In this document: positions 1 to 8,656 of the stretch, piece by piece
Layout of the letters: the number at the start of each line of letters is the position of its first letter
Numbering within the stretch: the first letter of the stretch is position 1
NCBI RefSeq assembly: GCF_035934735.1
Contig: NZ_CP142396.1
Coordinates: 1,488,001 to 1,552,000, forward strand
Reading direction: 5' to 3'
Source: Sedimentibacter sp. MB31-C6
GTDB taxonomy: Bacteria; Bacillota; Clostridia; Tissierellales; Sedimentibacteraceae
Length of the DNA: 64,000 nt
Notes under the pieces: model-generated
Database searches by the model: none
What the model was told of the DNA's origin: nothing
What the model saw: only the letters and a program-made list of their open reading frames with translations
Translations under genes and position numbers: made by a program

Positions 1-522
1 GTTAGCAGATCTATTAAGACTGCTGGAGACAAATGTGATGATGCAATTGTGAGATATGTAAGAAAAAGATATAATGTTATGATAGGTTTAAGAAGTGCTG
101 AAGACTTGAAAATAAAAATAGGTACAGCATTTCCCGTTGAAGAAGAACAATTTATGGAAGTTAGAGGTAGAAACTTGGTTACAGGTCTTCCAGTAAATCT
201 GACAATTTCATCTTCTGACATGTTAGAGGCTTTGGAAGAAACTACTACGGCAATTGCTGATGCAGTCCATTCTGTTCTTGAAAAAACTCCTCCTGAACTT
301 GCTGCAGATATAAGTGAAAAGGGAATAGTTATGACTGGTGGAGGATGTTTAATTCATGGTTTAGACAAGTTGATAGAAAAGAGAACAGGTTTGAATGTAA
401 CGATTTCTGATGATGCTGTTTCTTGTGTTGCACGAGGTACTGGTAAATCATTAGAACACATGGATGCATTAAAGGATTCGTTATTAACTGAAGAGATTAG
501 GACAAACTACAACAGAGCATAA
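1..522 (+). CDS. mreB: MreB/Mbl-like rod-shape protein, 3' part
   Basis: The reading frame is open from base 1, so the gene begins before the window and only its C-terminal 173 residues are seen. Actin-like MreB proteins polymerise under the membrane and position cell-wall synthesis. Supporting residues are the segment around YNVMIGLRSAEDLKIKIG, which matches the MreB block before the second nucleotide-binding region, and GIVMTGGGCLIHGLDKLI, the conserved adenosine motif of the actin/HSP70 fold. The C-terminus TGKSLEH is also typical. MreB, Mbl and MreBH cannot be separated on this fragment. No other morphogenesis gene follows; galU is next. Confidence 0.88.
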   Translation, partial: VSRSIKTAGDKCDDAIVRYVRKRYNVMIGLRSAEDLKIKIGTAFPVEEEQFMEVRGRNLVTGLPVNLTISSSDMLEALEETTTAIADAVHSVLEKTPPELAADISEKGIVMTGGGCLIHGLDKLIEKRTGLNVTISDDAVSCVARGTGKSLEHMDALKDSLLTEEIRTNYNRA

Positions 523-531
523 AAAAACTAC

Positions 532-572
532 AAACAATAGAGTTTATCTAGTAATAGGTTTAATCTATTGTT
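532..572 (+). terminator. Inverted repeat after mreB-like gene
   Basis: AAACAATAG (532-540) pairs with CTATTGTTT (564-572) across a 23-nt loop, followed by a weak T-rich stretch. It is a plausible but imperfect intrinsic terminator between mreB and galU. Confidence 0.35.
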
Positions 573-598
573 TACTATTTTTATACAGAGGTAAAAAA

Positions 599-1465
599 AT
601 GAAAATAAAAAAAGCAGTTATTCCAGCGGCAGGTCTTGGTACTAGATTTTTACCTGCTACTAAATCGATTCCAAAAGAAATGCTTCCAATAGTAGATAAA
701 CCGACGATTCAGTATATAGTTGAAGAAGTAATTGCTTCTGGAATAGAAGATGTGTTAATTATAACAGGTAGAAATAAGGGTTCTATTGAAGAACATTTTG
801 ATAGAGCAGTTGAACTTGAAAATAATTTAGAAAAAAATAATAAGGAAGAGCTTCTTGAACAAGTAAGAAGCATTTCAAAAATGATAAATATACATACAGT
901 TAGACAAAAAGATCCGAAGGGTCTAGGGCATGCTGTTTGTTGTGCAAAATCCTTTGTAGGTAATGAACCATTTGCAGTGTTATTGGGAGATGATATTGTT
1001 GATGCAAAAAAACCATGTTTAAAACAAATGATAGAAGTTTTCGAAAAATATAATTCAACTATTATCGGGGTACAGGAAGTAGCTTGGGATAATGTTAACA
1101 AATATGGCATAATTTCGGGGGAAAAAGTTAATGATAACACATATAATGTAAAGGATTTAATAGAGAAACCTAATAGAGATAAAGCGCCAACTAATATTGC
1201 AATACTCGGTAGATATATTCTTACACCAGAGATTTTTACGGTATTAGAGAATACTAAAAAGGGTGTTGGTGGTGAAATTCAACTTACAGATGGGTTAAAA
1301 GAACTTAGTAATATTCAAGATATTTATGCATATATATTTGAAGGTCGCAGATATGATGTTGGGAGTAAAATAGGATTTTTGGAAGCTACCGTTGATTTTG
1401 CCCTAAAAAGAGAGGATTTAAAAGATAGCTTTTCATCCTATTTAAGTAAACTAAACTTAAAATAA
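599..1465 (+). CDS. galU: UTP-glucose-1-phosphate uridylyltransferase
   Basis: 288 residues, the usual GalU length. GalU makes UDP-glucose from UTP and glucose-1-phosphate in the cytoplasm. The N-terminus KAVIPAAGLGTRFLPATKSIPKEM is the nucleotidyltransferase signature (shown here only as AAGLGTRFLPATKSIPKEM), and LLGDDIV holds the metal-binding Asp pair. GGEIQLTDGL near residue 225 is the conserved C-terminal motif. The start has an upstream AGAGG. A phosphoglucomutase that supplies the substrate begins 11 bp downstream, so the two form an operon for UDP-glucose or glycolipid synthesis. Confidence 0.95.
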   Translation: MKIKKAVIPAAGLGTRFLPATKSIPKEMLPIVDKPTIQYIVEEVIASGIEDVLIITGRNKGSIEEHFDRAVELENNLEKNNKEELLEQVRSISKMINIHTVRQKDPKGLGHAVCCAKSFVGNEPFAVLLGDDIVDAKKPCLKQMIEVFEKYNSTIIGVQEVAWDNVNKYGIISGEKVNDNTYNVKDLIEKPNRDKAPTNIAILGRYILTPEIFTVLENTKKGVGGEIQLTDGLKELSNIQDIYAYIFEGRRYDVGSKIGFLEATVDFALKREDLKDSFSSYLSKLNLK

Positions 1466-1476
1466 GGGGTGCTAAT

Positions 1477-3177
1477 ATGTATAGGGAGAAACTCGAAGAA
1501 TGGTTGCAAAGCCCATATATAGATACATCAATTAAAAATGAACTAAAATCAATAGAAGATAATGACGGTGAGATTGAAGATAGATTTTATAAGGATTTAG
1601 AATTTGGTACTGGAGGAATGCGTGGAAAAATAGGCGCTGGTACTAATCGCATAAACTTAATAACTGTAGCAAAAGCAACTCAGGGGATTTCTAATTTTTT
1701 AAATGAAAAATATTCAAATGATGAAATTAGTATTGCAATAGCCTTTGACTCTAGGCATATGTCATCAGAGTTTTCAAAAAAAACAGCATCTGTTTTTGCA
1801 GCTAATAATATTAAGGTATATTTGTTTGAAAGCTTGAGACCAACACCTGAATTATCATTTGCTGTTAGACACTTTAAATGTAAAGCTGGAATTGTTATAA
1901 CTGCTAGTCATAATCCTCCAGAATACAATGGTTATAAAGTATACGACGAATTTGGAGGACAGGTAGTTAAATATGCTGATGAAATAATTAATAATATTAA
2001 TAAAGTTGAAATTAAGAATATAAAAAATACATATTTTGATAATAATCCTATGATAAAAATTATAGGTAGTGATATAGATACATTATATATTGATGAAATA
2101 AAAAAATTAAGTTTAAGAAAAGATATAGAAAAAAGCATTAAGATTGTTTATACGCCATTACATGGTACAGGAAACAAGTTAGTAAGAAGGGTGCTAAGGG
2201 AAACAGGATACAAGGATATAACAATTGTTAAAGAGCAGGAAAACCCAGATCCTAATTTTTCAACAATAAAATCGCCTAATCCTGAAGATATAGATTCCTT
2301 TGAAATTGCAATAGATATAGCAAAAAAGACAAAGGCAGATATAATAATCGGTACTGATCCTGACTGTGACAGAATTGGCCTAGTAGTAAAAAATAACAAT
2401 GATGAATATATTCCTTTAAATGGAAATCAGACAGGAGCATTGTTATTAAATTATATTTTGAATACATTAAAAGAGAAGAATTCTTTGCCAAGGAACGGTG
2501 CTTTTGTTAAGACAATAGTAACAAGTGAATTGTCTAAAGAAATTGCTTCAAAATATAGTATTACAACCTTTAACACGTTGACAGGGTTTAAATATATTGC
2601 AGAGTTAATGCAATCTTTTCAAGAGTCTGGGAAGTATAACTTTTTGATTGGTTATGAAGAAAGTTATGGTTATTTAGCAGGGACATTTGTAAGAGACAAA
2701 GATGCTGTTATTGCATCCTTGCTTATTTGTGAAATGGCTGCATATTACAATACAAAAGGTAAGTTACTATTAGATGTGCTCCAAGAATTGTATGAAGAGT
2801 TTGGTTATTATATAGAAGAAACCCTTTCATTTAGCTTCGGTGGAGTTACTGGTCAAAATAAAATGAAAGAGATTATGGATTTTTTTAGAATGAATAAGAT
2901 GAATACTTTTGCTAAGAAAAGTATTTCTTATATAAATGATTATAAAATTGGGTTATCATATAATATTATAAATAAAAATAAAGAAAAACTCAATTATCCA
3001 AAATCTGATGTTCTTAAGTTTTGCTTTGATGATGGATCATGGCTAGTACTTAGACCTTCAGGGACAGAACCAAAATTGAAAATCTATTTTTCTGTGAAGG
3101 GAGAAAATGAAGAAAAATCAAAAGAAGCATTAAAGTGCTTTAAAGAAGAAATGTCGAACATAATTAATCAAATTTAA
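1477..3177 (+). CDS. pgcA: Phosphoglucomutase (alpha-D-phosphohexomutase family)
   Basis: 566 residues, the length of the Bacillus PgcA class. It interconverts glucose-6-phosphate and glucose-1-phosphate. Visible motifs are the catalytic phosphoserine loop TASHNPPEYNGYKVY (about residues 147-161), the metal loop GTDPDCDRIG (about 293-302), the sugar-binding loop GYEESYGYLAG, and the phosphate loop RPSGTEPKLKIYFSVKG at the C-terminus. The start follows a good GGGGTG site and lies 11 bp after galU, with which it is probably co-transcribed. Confidence 0.94.
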   Translation: MYREKLEEWLQSPYIDTSIKNELKSIEDNDGEIEDRFYKDLEFGTGGMRGKIGAGTNRINLITVAKATQGISNFLNEKYSNDEISIAIAFDSRHMSSEFSKKTASVFAANNIKVYLFESLRPTPELSFAVRHFKCKAGIVITASHNPPEYNGYKVYDEFGGQVVKYADEIINNINKVEIKNIKNTYFDNNPMIKIIGSDIDTLYIDEIKKLSLRKDIEKSIKIVYTPLHGTGNKLVRRVLRETGYKDITIVKEQENPDPNFSTIKSPNPEDIDSFEIAIDIAKKTKADIIIGTDPDCDRIGLVVKNNNDEYIPLNGNQTGALLLNYILNTLKEKNSLPRNGAFVKTIVTSELSKEIASKYSITTFNTLTGFKYIAELMQSFQESGKYNFLIGYEESYGYLAGTFVRDKDAVIASLLICEMAAYYNTKGKLLLDVLQELYEEFGYYIEETLSFSFGGVTGQNKMKEIMDFFRMNKMNTFAKKSISYINDYKIGLSYNIINKNKEKLNYPKSDVLKFCFDDGSWLVLRPSGTEPKLKIYFSVKGENEEKSKEALKCFKEEMSNIINQI

Positions 3178-3232
3178 TACAATAACTAATATACTTAAAT
3201 TTGATTAAAATCTAAATAGGGAGGCTGTAGAT

Positions 3233-4696
3233 ATGAAAATATTGAAAACCACAACCCAAAAAATACTTATTTTTAGTATTATATTTGTTTTTGTTTTAAA
3301 TTCATTAGCTTTTGCTAATAACTATAATCCTTCACGTGAAGAGATAGAAATAATGATTGACGAGGTTGCAACTAAACGTGCTATTCCTTCAGTTTTATTG
3401 AAAGCAATAGCAAGAGTTGAATCTGTATATGAACATTATAATGCAGATGGAAGTCCTAAAATAAGTGGAACAAGTATAGGACTTATGCAGATTAATAACA
3501 GATATGGCGGATATGACAGTGAAAGACTTAAATATGATATTAAATACAATATTGAAGCAGGTGCAGATGTATTGCTTAACAAGTGGAGTATGAGTTCCTA
3601 TAAATCTGTATCAAGTGTAGGAAATATGGATCCAAATGTTCTAGAAAATTGGTATTTTGCATTATGGGCTTATAATGGATGGGCACAAAGTAATAATCCA
3701 CACATGTTGTCTTCTTATGCAAAAAAATATACATATCAGCAATTAATTTATGATGTATGTGAAGACGAATATAATCAAACAATAAATAACATAGATTTTT
3801 CATATTTACCACAATCAGGTAAACCGAGCAGATCCTTAGTAGTACCGACACCTTATTCAGCTAATTCTGGACATATAATTTTGTATGAAGAAGGTGACTA
3901 CGTTAGAACAGATGGTGTTAGAAATTCATATCAGCTTAGGGATGTTCCAGGTGGAAAATATATACATGATTTGCAATTAAACCAACTTGGAGTTGTTTTA
4001 GAAGGGCCAGTATTAGAAAATGGTTATTATTGGTATAAAGTTAAAATAGATGATAACAAAGAAGGCTGGATAGAAAGAAATTGGCTTTTAAGAACAGGGG
4101 ATATAGAACACGGCAGATATATTTTTGATGATATTGCATTCCATTGGGCAAGGAAAGATATAATGGAACTTTACAATAAAGGGATAGTAAGTGAAGCTTT
4201 AAGTTTCAATCCAGACGAAATAGTAACGAAGGAAGAATTCTGTATATTCTTAAGCAAAACATTGAATCTATCTAAAGATAAAGAAGAAAAAGCAGAATTA
4301 GAAGAGATTGAAAATGAAATAAATTTGCCTTTTGATGACATAGAAAAAATTAATCCTTGGGCATTAAATTATATTTATGATATTTATGATACTGGTTTAG
4401 TTAAAGTAAGTTCTGGAAACTTTAATCCACAGGAGAAATTAACTCGTATGGATGCAGCATTGATATTATCAAATATCTTCGAAGAAGATAGCAAATATGA
4501 AACACTTGATATAAATAAAGTTTTTTCTGATTTAACAACATTAAGTCAAGAAGAAGTTGATAGCATTAAAAAAGCATATACTTCTGGATTAATGACAGGT
4601 AAAAACACAGGCGAATTTCAAGCAAATGAGTATTTGAGCAGAGCAGAAACAGCAGCAGTAATGACTAAAATACTTAATAAATTAGAAAATAATTAA
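3233..4696 (+). CDS. Secreted SLT lytic transglycosylase with SH3 and SLH domains
   Basis: 487 residues. A signal peptide covers residues 1-29 (hydrophobic LIFSIIFVFVLNSLAFA). Residues about 35-200 form a transglycosylase fold: the likely catalytic Glu is in AIARVESVYEHYN and is followed by GLMQIN, the lysozyme-like SLT motif. Residues about 220-285 look like an SH3b wall-binding module (YQLRDVPGGKYI...GWIERNW). Three S-layer-homology repeats follow, starting near FDDIAFHWARKDI, FDDIEKINPWAL and VFSDLTTL. The protein probably cleaves peptidoglycan while anchored to secondary wall polymer. It is followed by a bidirectional terminator. Confidence 0.85.
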   Translation: MKILKTTTQKILIFSIIFVFVLNSLAFANNYNPSREEIEIMIDEVATKRAIPSVLLKAIARVESVYEHYNADGSPKISGTSIGLMQINNRYGGYDSERLKYDIKYNIEAGADVLLNKWSMSSYKSVSSVGNMDPNVLENWYFALWAYNGWAQSNNPHMLSSYAKKYTYQQLIYDVCEDEYNQTINNIDFSYLPQSGKPSRSLVVPTPYSANSGHIILYEEGDYVRTDGVRNSYQLRDVPGGKYIHDLQLNQLGVVLEGPVLENGYYWYKVKIDDNKEGWIERNWLLRTGDIEHGRYIFDDIAFHWARKDIMELYNKGIVSEALSFNPDEIVTKEEFCIFLSKTLNLSKDKEEKAELEEIENEINLPFDDIEKINPWALNYIYDIYDTGLVKVSSGNFNPQEKLTRMDAALILSNIFEEDSKYETLDINKVFSDLTTLSQEEVDSIKKAYTSGLMTGKNTGEFQANEYLSRAETAAVMTKILNKLENN

Positions 4697-4708
4697 AATT
4701 TGACATAA

Positions 4709-4745
4709 AAGGGTATCATATGATTTATAATCATATGATACCCTT
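4709..4745. terminator. Bidirectional terminator
   Basis: AAGGGTATCATATGA pairs perfectly with TCATATGATACCCTT across a 7-nt loop. It lies between two convergent genes and can end both. Confidence 0.8.
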
Positions 4746-4770
4746 AAATATTTCTAAATTCTAATTATTA

Positions 4771-5796
4771 TTAAGGTACGTTATGAAATTTAATATTATA
4801 AATTCTTTCAGATTCTTTTGTTTCAGAATTATAGGTCACTGGTGATTTATTTCTATTCAGAAGTTTTACGATATCATATACATCAATCCATATTTCAGCT
4901 AATGTTTCCTTTTGTGATTCATCAAAAATCAGTTGCATCCCAAAATGTAAATGAGGCGTTCTTATGTTATTTACATTTTCTTTTCTGCTATATCCAGTCA
5001 TACCTAAATATCCTATTACATCTCCTGCATAAACAATATCTCCTTCTTTAAGAGTTTTTACATAGGGATGGTTTTTTCTTAAATGTGCATAATAATAATA
5101 CCTTTTATTGTCTAAACTTCTAATTCCTATGCGCCATCCACCATATTGATTCCATCCTAGTGCTTCTAATCTTCCTGTTTCAACTGCAATGACAGGTGTT
5201 CCAACTGAACCTATAAGATCATTTCCAAGATGTACTCTCCTAAATCCATAAGATCTAGAATTTCCAAAATCATCATAATGACTATAATAATATCCTCCAG
5301 CGATAGGAGAAAAAGCTTTAAGCCCATACTTTCTTACCCAAATTTTTTGTTCGTTATTATTTTCATCTTTAACTTGAATTTCAAATGGACCTACAAATCC
5401 TCCAAGAACTGCTGTATAAGCTTCAAGGTAATAATCATAGTAACTTAATCCTTCAGTAAGGTTTTCTATACTTTCACCACTTTTAAGTTTATTAATTAAA
5501 TTATCCATATCTTTTGCTTTATAACGGGCAAAATTGCCGCCATATCTTGTGCCTAAATATGCTAAAATTTCAATCCAATTTAATTTCACTTCTTCATCTA
5601 AACTATTAATATCTGCTTTTAATGCCTTATCCATTGCCTCATATGAAACTCTAAAGTCAACCCACTTTATAAAATCCTTTTGTTCATTTGTAGAAGCAGG
5701 TTGGACAGTATTAATAAAAAAAGGTATAATAATAGCTAAAATTAATAAAAGTACTATAAAAATAAAAAAATATTTAAGTTTTATCCTTATTATCAT
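4771..5796 (-). CDS. Membrane-anchored M23 peptidase
   Basis: 341 residues on the reverse strand. The N-terminus has one transmembrane segment (YFFIFIVLLLILAIIIPFFI). The C-terminal half is a LytM/M23 zinc endopeptidase domain: HLGNDLIG carries the first His/Asp pair and TPHLHFGMQ carries the HxH motif, so the metal site looks intact. Such enzymes cut peptide cross-bridges of peptidoglycan. The region before the domain (about 50-170) is not recognised. It is convergent with the SLT gene and shares its terminator. Confidence 0.82.
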   Translation of the reverse strand: MIIRIKLKYFFIFIVLLLILAIIIPFFINTVQPASTNEQKDFIKWVDFRVSYEAMDKALKADINSLDEEVKLNWIEILAYLGTRYGGNFARYKAKDMDNLINKLKSGESIENLTEGLSYYDYYLEAYTAVLGGFVGPFEIQVKDENNNEQKIWVRKYGLKAFSPIAGGYYYSHYDDFGNSRSYGFRRVHLGNDLIGSVGTPVIAVETGRLEALGWNQYGGWRIGIRSLDNKRYYYYAHLRKNHPYVKTLKEGDIVYAGDVIGYLGMTGYSRKENVNNIRTPHLHFGMQLIFDESQKETLAEIWIDVYDIVKLLNRNKSPVTYNSETKESERIYNIKFHNVP

Positions 5797-5993
5797 AATA
5801 TATCCTTTATTATAAAATATTATATAATAAATTCTATGCTACTACTCGGCCAATAGAACTAAGATACAAAATTTGAGATTGAAGTATGCAAGATATTGTT
5901 TGTAAGAATTAATATTTTATGTTAATATTAAATATAATTTAAATACTTATATTTAATGGTTATAAAGCTGGTTAATCCAGTCAGGAGGACGAC

Positions 5994-6782
5994 TTGAAAT
6001 TAAAATTTTGTTCATTATATAGTGGAAGTAGTGGTAATTGCCAATTTATAAAAACGCAGAATACAACTATTCTTGTTGATGCAGGGTTAAGTGGGAAAAA
6101 AATTCAAAATGGTATTGTAAACATAGGGGAAGATCCTAAGAATGTTGATGCAATATTTATTACCCATGAACATATGGATCACATACAAGGAGCAGGAATT
6201 TTATCTAGACGATTAGATATACCTGTATATGCAAATGAAAAAACATGGGAGGCAATGAGTCCTATTATAGGAGATGTAAAATCCCATAATATTAAAATAA
6301 TTAATGAAACAGTAGAGATTGGTGATTTGACTCTGCAAGCATTTGATATTTCACATGATGCAGTCAACCCTGTAGGTTACAATATATATTATAAAAATAA
6401 GAAAATAAGTTTAGTAACAGATACTGGTTGCATTAATGATAATATTATTAATTGTATAAAGGATTCAGAATTGTTATTAATAGAATCTAACCATGATGAA
6501 GATATGGTGCTGATTGGACCTTATCCATGGCCATTAAAAAGACGAGTTTTAGGAGAATTTGGACATATGTCTAACGATACAGCAGGAAATCTTGTTTCAA
6601 AGGTAATAAAAAAAGGAAGAGAAATAGTGCTTCTTGGACATTTAAGTAAAGAAAACAATTTTCCTGAATTAGCATATAAAACAGTTGAAAATATATTAAA
6701 GGAAAATGGAATAGATGTAAATCCTGGAGTAAATTTAGATATGACTTATAGAGATAGATCAAGTAAAGTATATGAAATTTAA
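5994..6782 (+). CDS. walJ: WalJ/YycJ-like metallo-beta-lactamase-fold hydrolase
   Basis: 262 residues. THEHMDHIQG is the HxHxDH dimetal motif, and SHDAVNPVGY and VTDTG add further metal ligands. The N-terminus LKFCSLYSGSSGNCQFI is typical of the WalJ (YycJ) group. Start is TTG at 5994 behind a strong AGGAGG with 5-nt spacing; no better ATG lies upstream in frame. In Bacillus, walJ belongs to the walRK locus. Here walRK is not adjacent, but the small CxxH/CxxC gene that often accompanies walJ is next. Confidence 0.85.
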   Translation: MKLKFCSLYSGSSGNCQFIKTQNTTILVDAGLSGKKIQNGIVNIGEDPKNVDAIFITHEHMDHIQGAGILSRRLDIPVYANEKTWEAMSPIIGDVKSHNIKIINETVEIGDLTLQAFDISHDAVNPVGYNIYYKNKKISLVTDTGCINDNIINCIKDSELLLIESNHDEDMVLIGPYPWPLKRRVLGEFGHMSNDTAGNLVSKVIKKGREIVLLGHLSKENNFPELAYKTVENILKENGIDVNPGVNLDMTYRDRSSKVYEI

Positions 6783-6814
6783 TTAGGTATTCAAAATATT
6801 GTAAGGATGATACT

Positions 6815-6976
6815 ATGAATGAAGAAAGAATTTATGCATGTGAAGAGCATGTGGAGATAGCATTAGATGATTTCTTGAATTATGAGGAAATTGCCCCTAA
6901 GATTATAAATATTTCAGATGAAAATTTTAAATGTAATTATTGTGATAATAATGCTTATTATGAAATATTGAAATAA
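6815..6976 (+). CDS. Small CxxH/CxxC protein (BA_5709-like family)
   Basis: 53 residues. The start is preceded by a GTAAGGATGA stretch. The protein has CEEH near residue 9 and CNYC near residue 40, a four-ligand arrangement expected to bind zinc. Small CxxH/CxxC proteins of this kind are known next to walJ-type genes in Bacillus, and the position here, 32 bp after walJ, agrees. Function is unknown. Confidence 0.72.
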   Translation: MNEERIYACEEHVEIALDDFLNYEEIAPKIINISDENFKCNYCDNNAYYEILK

Positions 6977-7087
6977 TATATGCAATTATAGCATACAATT
7001 AACATATTTATGATGTTATATTTTCTTTAAGTAAAAAAGTACTTGTAATAAAAAACATTAAATGCTATAATATTTACGCTATCCTTG

Positions 7088-7107
7088 CTCCTGAATAAGC
7101 AGGAGCC
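7088..7107 (+). promoter_or_regulatory. Hairpin in the rpsF leader
   Basis: GCTCCTG and CAGGAGC form a 7-bp stem with loop AATAAG, about 22 nt before the rpsF start and just upstream of its ribosome-binding site. Leaders of rpsF operons often bind the S6:S18 dimer for autoregulation. I cannot confirm that this hairpin is that motif. Confidence 0.4.
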
Positions 7108-7129
7108 AAAAGTCCAAAGGGAGGTGACT

Positions 7130-7423
7130 ATGATGAAAAAATATGAAGGTGCTTTTATCTTACTTTCTAATTTAGAAGAAGAAGTAAGAAATGCAGAAGT
7201 TGAAAAGGTAAAAAACATAATAACTGAAAGACAAGGAACTGTAGAAAAAGTTAATGAGTGGGGTCAAAGAAGACTTGCTTATGAAATTGATAAAAAAAGA
7301 GAAGGTTATTATGTATTTATTAATTTTACTTCAGGATCAGATGCCGTTAATGAAATAGACAGAATTTGTAAAATAAGCGACAATTTTGTTAGACATATGA
7401 TTACAGTTGACGAATCAAAATAA
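7130..7423 (+). CDS. rpsF: 30S ribosomal protein S6
   Basis: 97 residues. The sequence MKKYEGAFILLSNLEEE and the central VNEWGQRRLAYEIDKKREGYYVFINF are characteristic of S6, a small-subunit platform protein that binds S18. Two adjacent ATG codons (7130, 7133) follow GGGAGGTG; either could start translation. An in-frame upstream ATG at 7085 lies inside the leader hairpin and is rejected. First gene of the conserved rpsF-ssb-rpsR operon. Confidence 0.95.
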   Translation: MMKKYEGAFILLSNLEEEVRNAEVEKVKNIITERQGTVEKVNEWGQRRLAYEIDKKREGYYVFINFTSGSDAVNEIDRICKISDNFVRHMITVDESK

Positions 7424-7442
7424 ATGATAAAGAGGAAATAAT

Positions 7443-7901
7443 ATGAATAGTGTTGTATTAATTGGAAGATTAGCCAGAGATCCAGAACTAAGATTTGTCC
7501 CTTCAACAGGGATGGCAGTTGCAAACATGGTTTTAGCTGTTGACAAGGAAATGTCAAGAGATAAAAAACAAGAGATGTCATCACAAGGCAAACCAACAGC
7601 GGATTTTATAAATGTAGTTGTTTTTGGTAAACAAGCTGAAAATTGCGCAAATTACTTAGCAAAAGGCAGAGAGTGTGCAGTTCATGGTAGAATACAAACA
7701 GGCTCTTATACTACACAAGCAGGCGAGAAAAGATATACAACAGATGTAATAGCAGATAGAGTAGAATTTATTGGTGGAAGAGGACAGTCATCACCACAAC
7801 AAGGAAAACCGGTTCAGCCAGATAGCAGCTATTTTGACGATTTTCCAGATGACGACAATGATATTTTTCAACCAGTAGATGATGAAGATATCCCATTTTA
7901 A
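7443..7901 (+). CDS. ssb: Single-stranded DNA-binding protein
   Basis: 152 residues. MNSVVLIGRLARDPELRFVP is the SSB OB-fold start, and the fold runs to about residue 110. A Gln/Pro/Asp-rich linker follows. The acidic tip DDEDIPF at the C-terminus is the partner-binding tail of bacterial SSB. Located between rpsF and rpsR as in many Firmicutes. Confidence 0.96.
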   Translation: MNSVVLIGRLARDPELRFVPSTGMAVANMVLAVDKEMSRDKKQEMSSQGKPTADFINVVVFGKQAENCANYLAKGRECAVHGRIQTGSYTTQAGEKRYTTDVIADRVEFIGGRGQSSPQQGKPVQPDSSYFDDFPDDDNDIFQPVDDEDIPF

Positions 7902-7935
7902 TAAGAAATACTATTAAGGGAAGGAGGAAAGTCGT

Positions 7936-8187
7936 ATGAGCTCAAGACAAGGCGGAAACGATAGAATGAATAAAAGAAGACCACGTAAAAAAGTGTGCCA
8001 ATTCTGTCAAGAGAAGACAACATATATAGATTACAAAGATTTAGGAAAGTTGAAGAAATATACAACTGAAAGAGGTAAAATATTACCTAGAAGAATCACA
8101 GGTGCTTGTGCAAAGCATCAAAGAATGGTAACAAGAGCAATAAAAAGAGCAAGATCAATTGCTTTATTGCCATATACAGCAGAATAA
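7936..8187 (+). CDS. rpsR: 30S ribosomal protein S18
   Basis: 83 residues. [14 protein letters not shown] at the N-terminus has a CxxC pair, suggesting a zinc-type S18 paralog form. [31 protein letters not shown] (only the part [10 protein letters not shown] need be noted) is the universal S18 core. It binds the S6 protein encoded in the same operon. AAGGAGGAAAG lies before the start. A perfect palindrome terminator follows. Confidence 0.95.
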   Translation: MSSRQGGNDRMNKRRPRKKVCQFCQEKTTYIDYKDLGKLKKYTTERGKILPRRITGACAKHQRMVTRAIKRARSIALLPYTAE

Positions 8188-8199
8188 TATAATAATAAT

Positions 8200-8225
8200 A
8201 AGGATTTGTGCATGCACAAATCCTT
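8200..8225. terminator. Bidirectional terminator
   Basis: A perfect 26-bp palindrome (AAGGATTTGTG / CACAAATCCTT around CATG) between convergent rpsR and the HesB-like gene. Confidence 0.8.
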
Positions 8226-8248
8226 TCTTTAACTACTGATATTCACTG

Positions 8249-8572
8249 TTAATGGCATCCACCACCGCAGCTACTACAACCTGATGTTGGCTGAACAACC
8301 GGTTTTAAGCCAACTCCATTACCATTATTTTCTTCACTAGATACAATAATAAATCCACCATATTGTTCAAGTACATCTTTATCAACAATAAAAGTAACAT
8401 CATTAATTACTTCTGTTTCATCTTTTTCAGTAGCTTCGCTAACCATAATTCCAAAAATAGGTCCACTACAAGATAAACTATCTATTCCAATTCTAATATT
8501 ATAAGAATCAACTTTAGATTCATCTAACAATTCTTTAAATTCTTTATATGCTACATCATTTATAAATATCAT
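8249..8572 (-). CDS. HesB/IscA-like small protein with Cys-rich tail
   Basis: 107 residues on the reverse strand. The core up to about residue 90 resembles the HesB/IscA fold, with LSCSGPIFGI in the position of the first conserved Cys region. The C-terminus GCSSCGGGCH is rich in cysteine as in iron-sulfur carriers. Such proteins carry or sense Fe-S clusters. The exact family is uncertain, and the three canonical IscA cysteines are not all in their usual spacing. It stands alone between a terminator and spoIID. Confidence 0.6.
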   Translation of the reverse strand: MIFINDVAYKEFKELLDESKVDSYNIRIGIDSLSCSGPIFGIMVSEATEKDETEVINDVTFIVDKDVLEQYGGFIIVSSEENNGNGVGLKPVVQPTSGCSSCGGGCH

Positions 8573-8656
8573 ATTTGCAGTCCTTTCTAATTTTATATAA
8601 AAATTATATCATATATATATTAGCTTGTACAATGCAATTCCTTATTGAACTTCCTT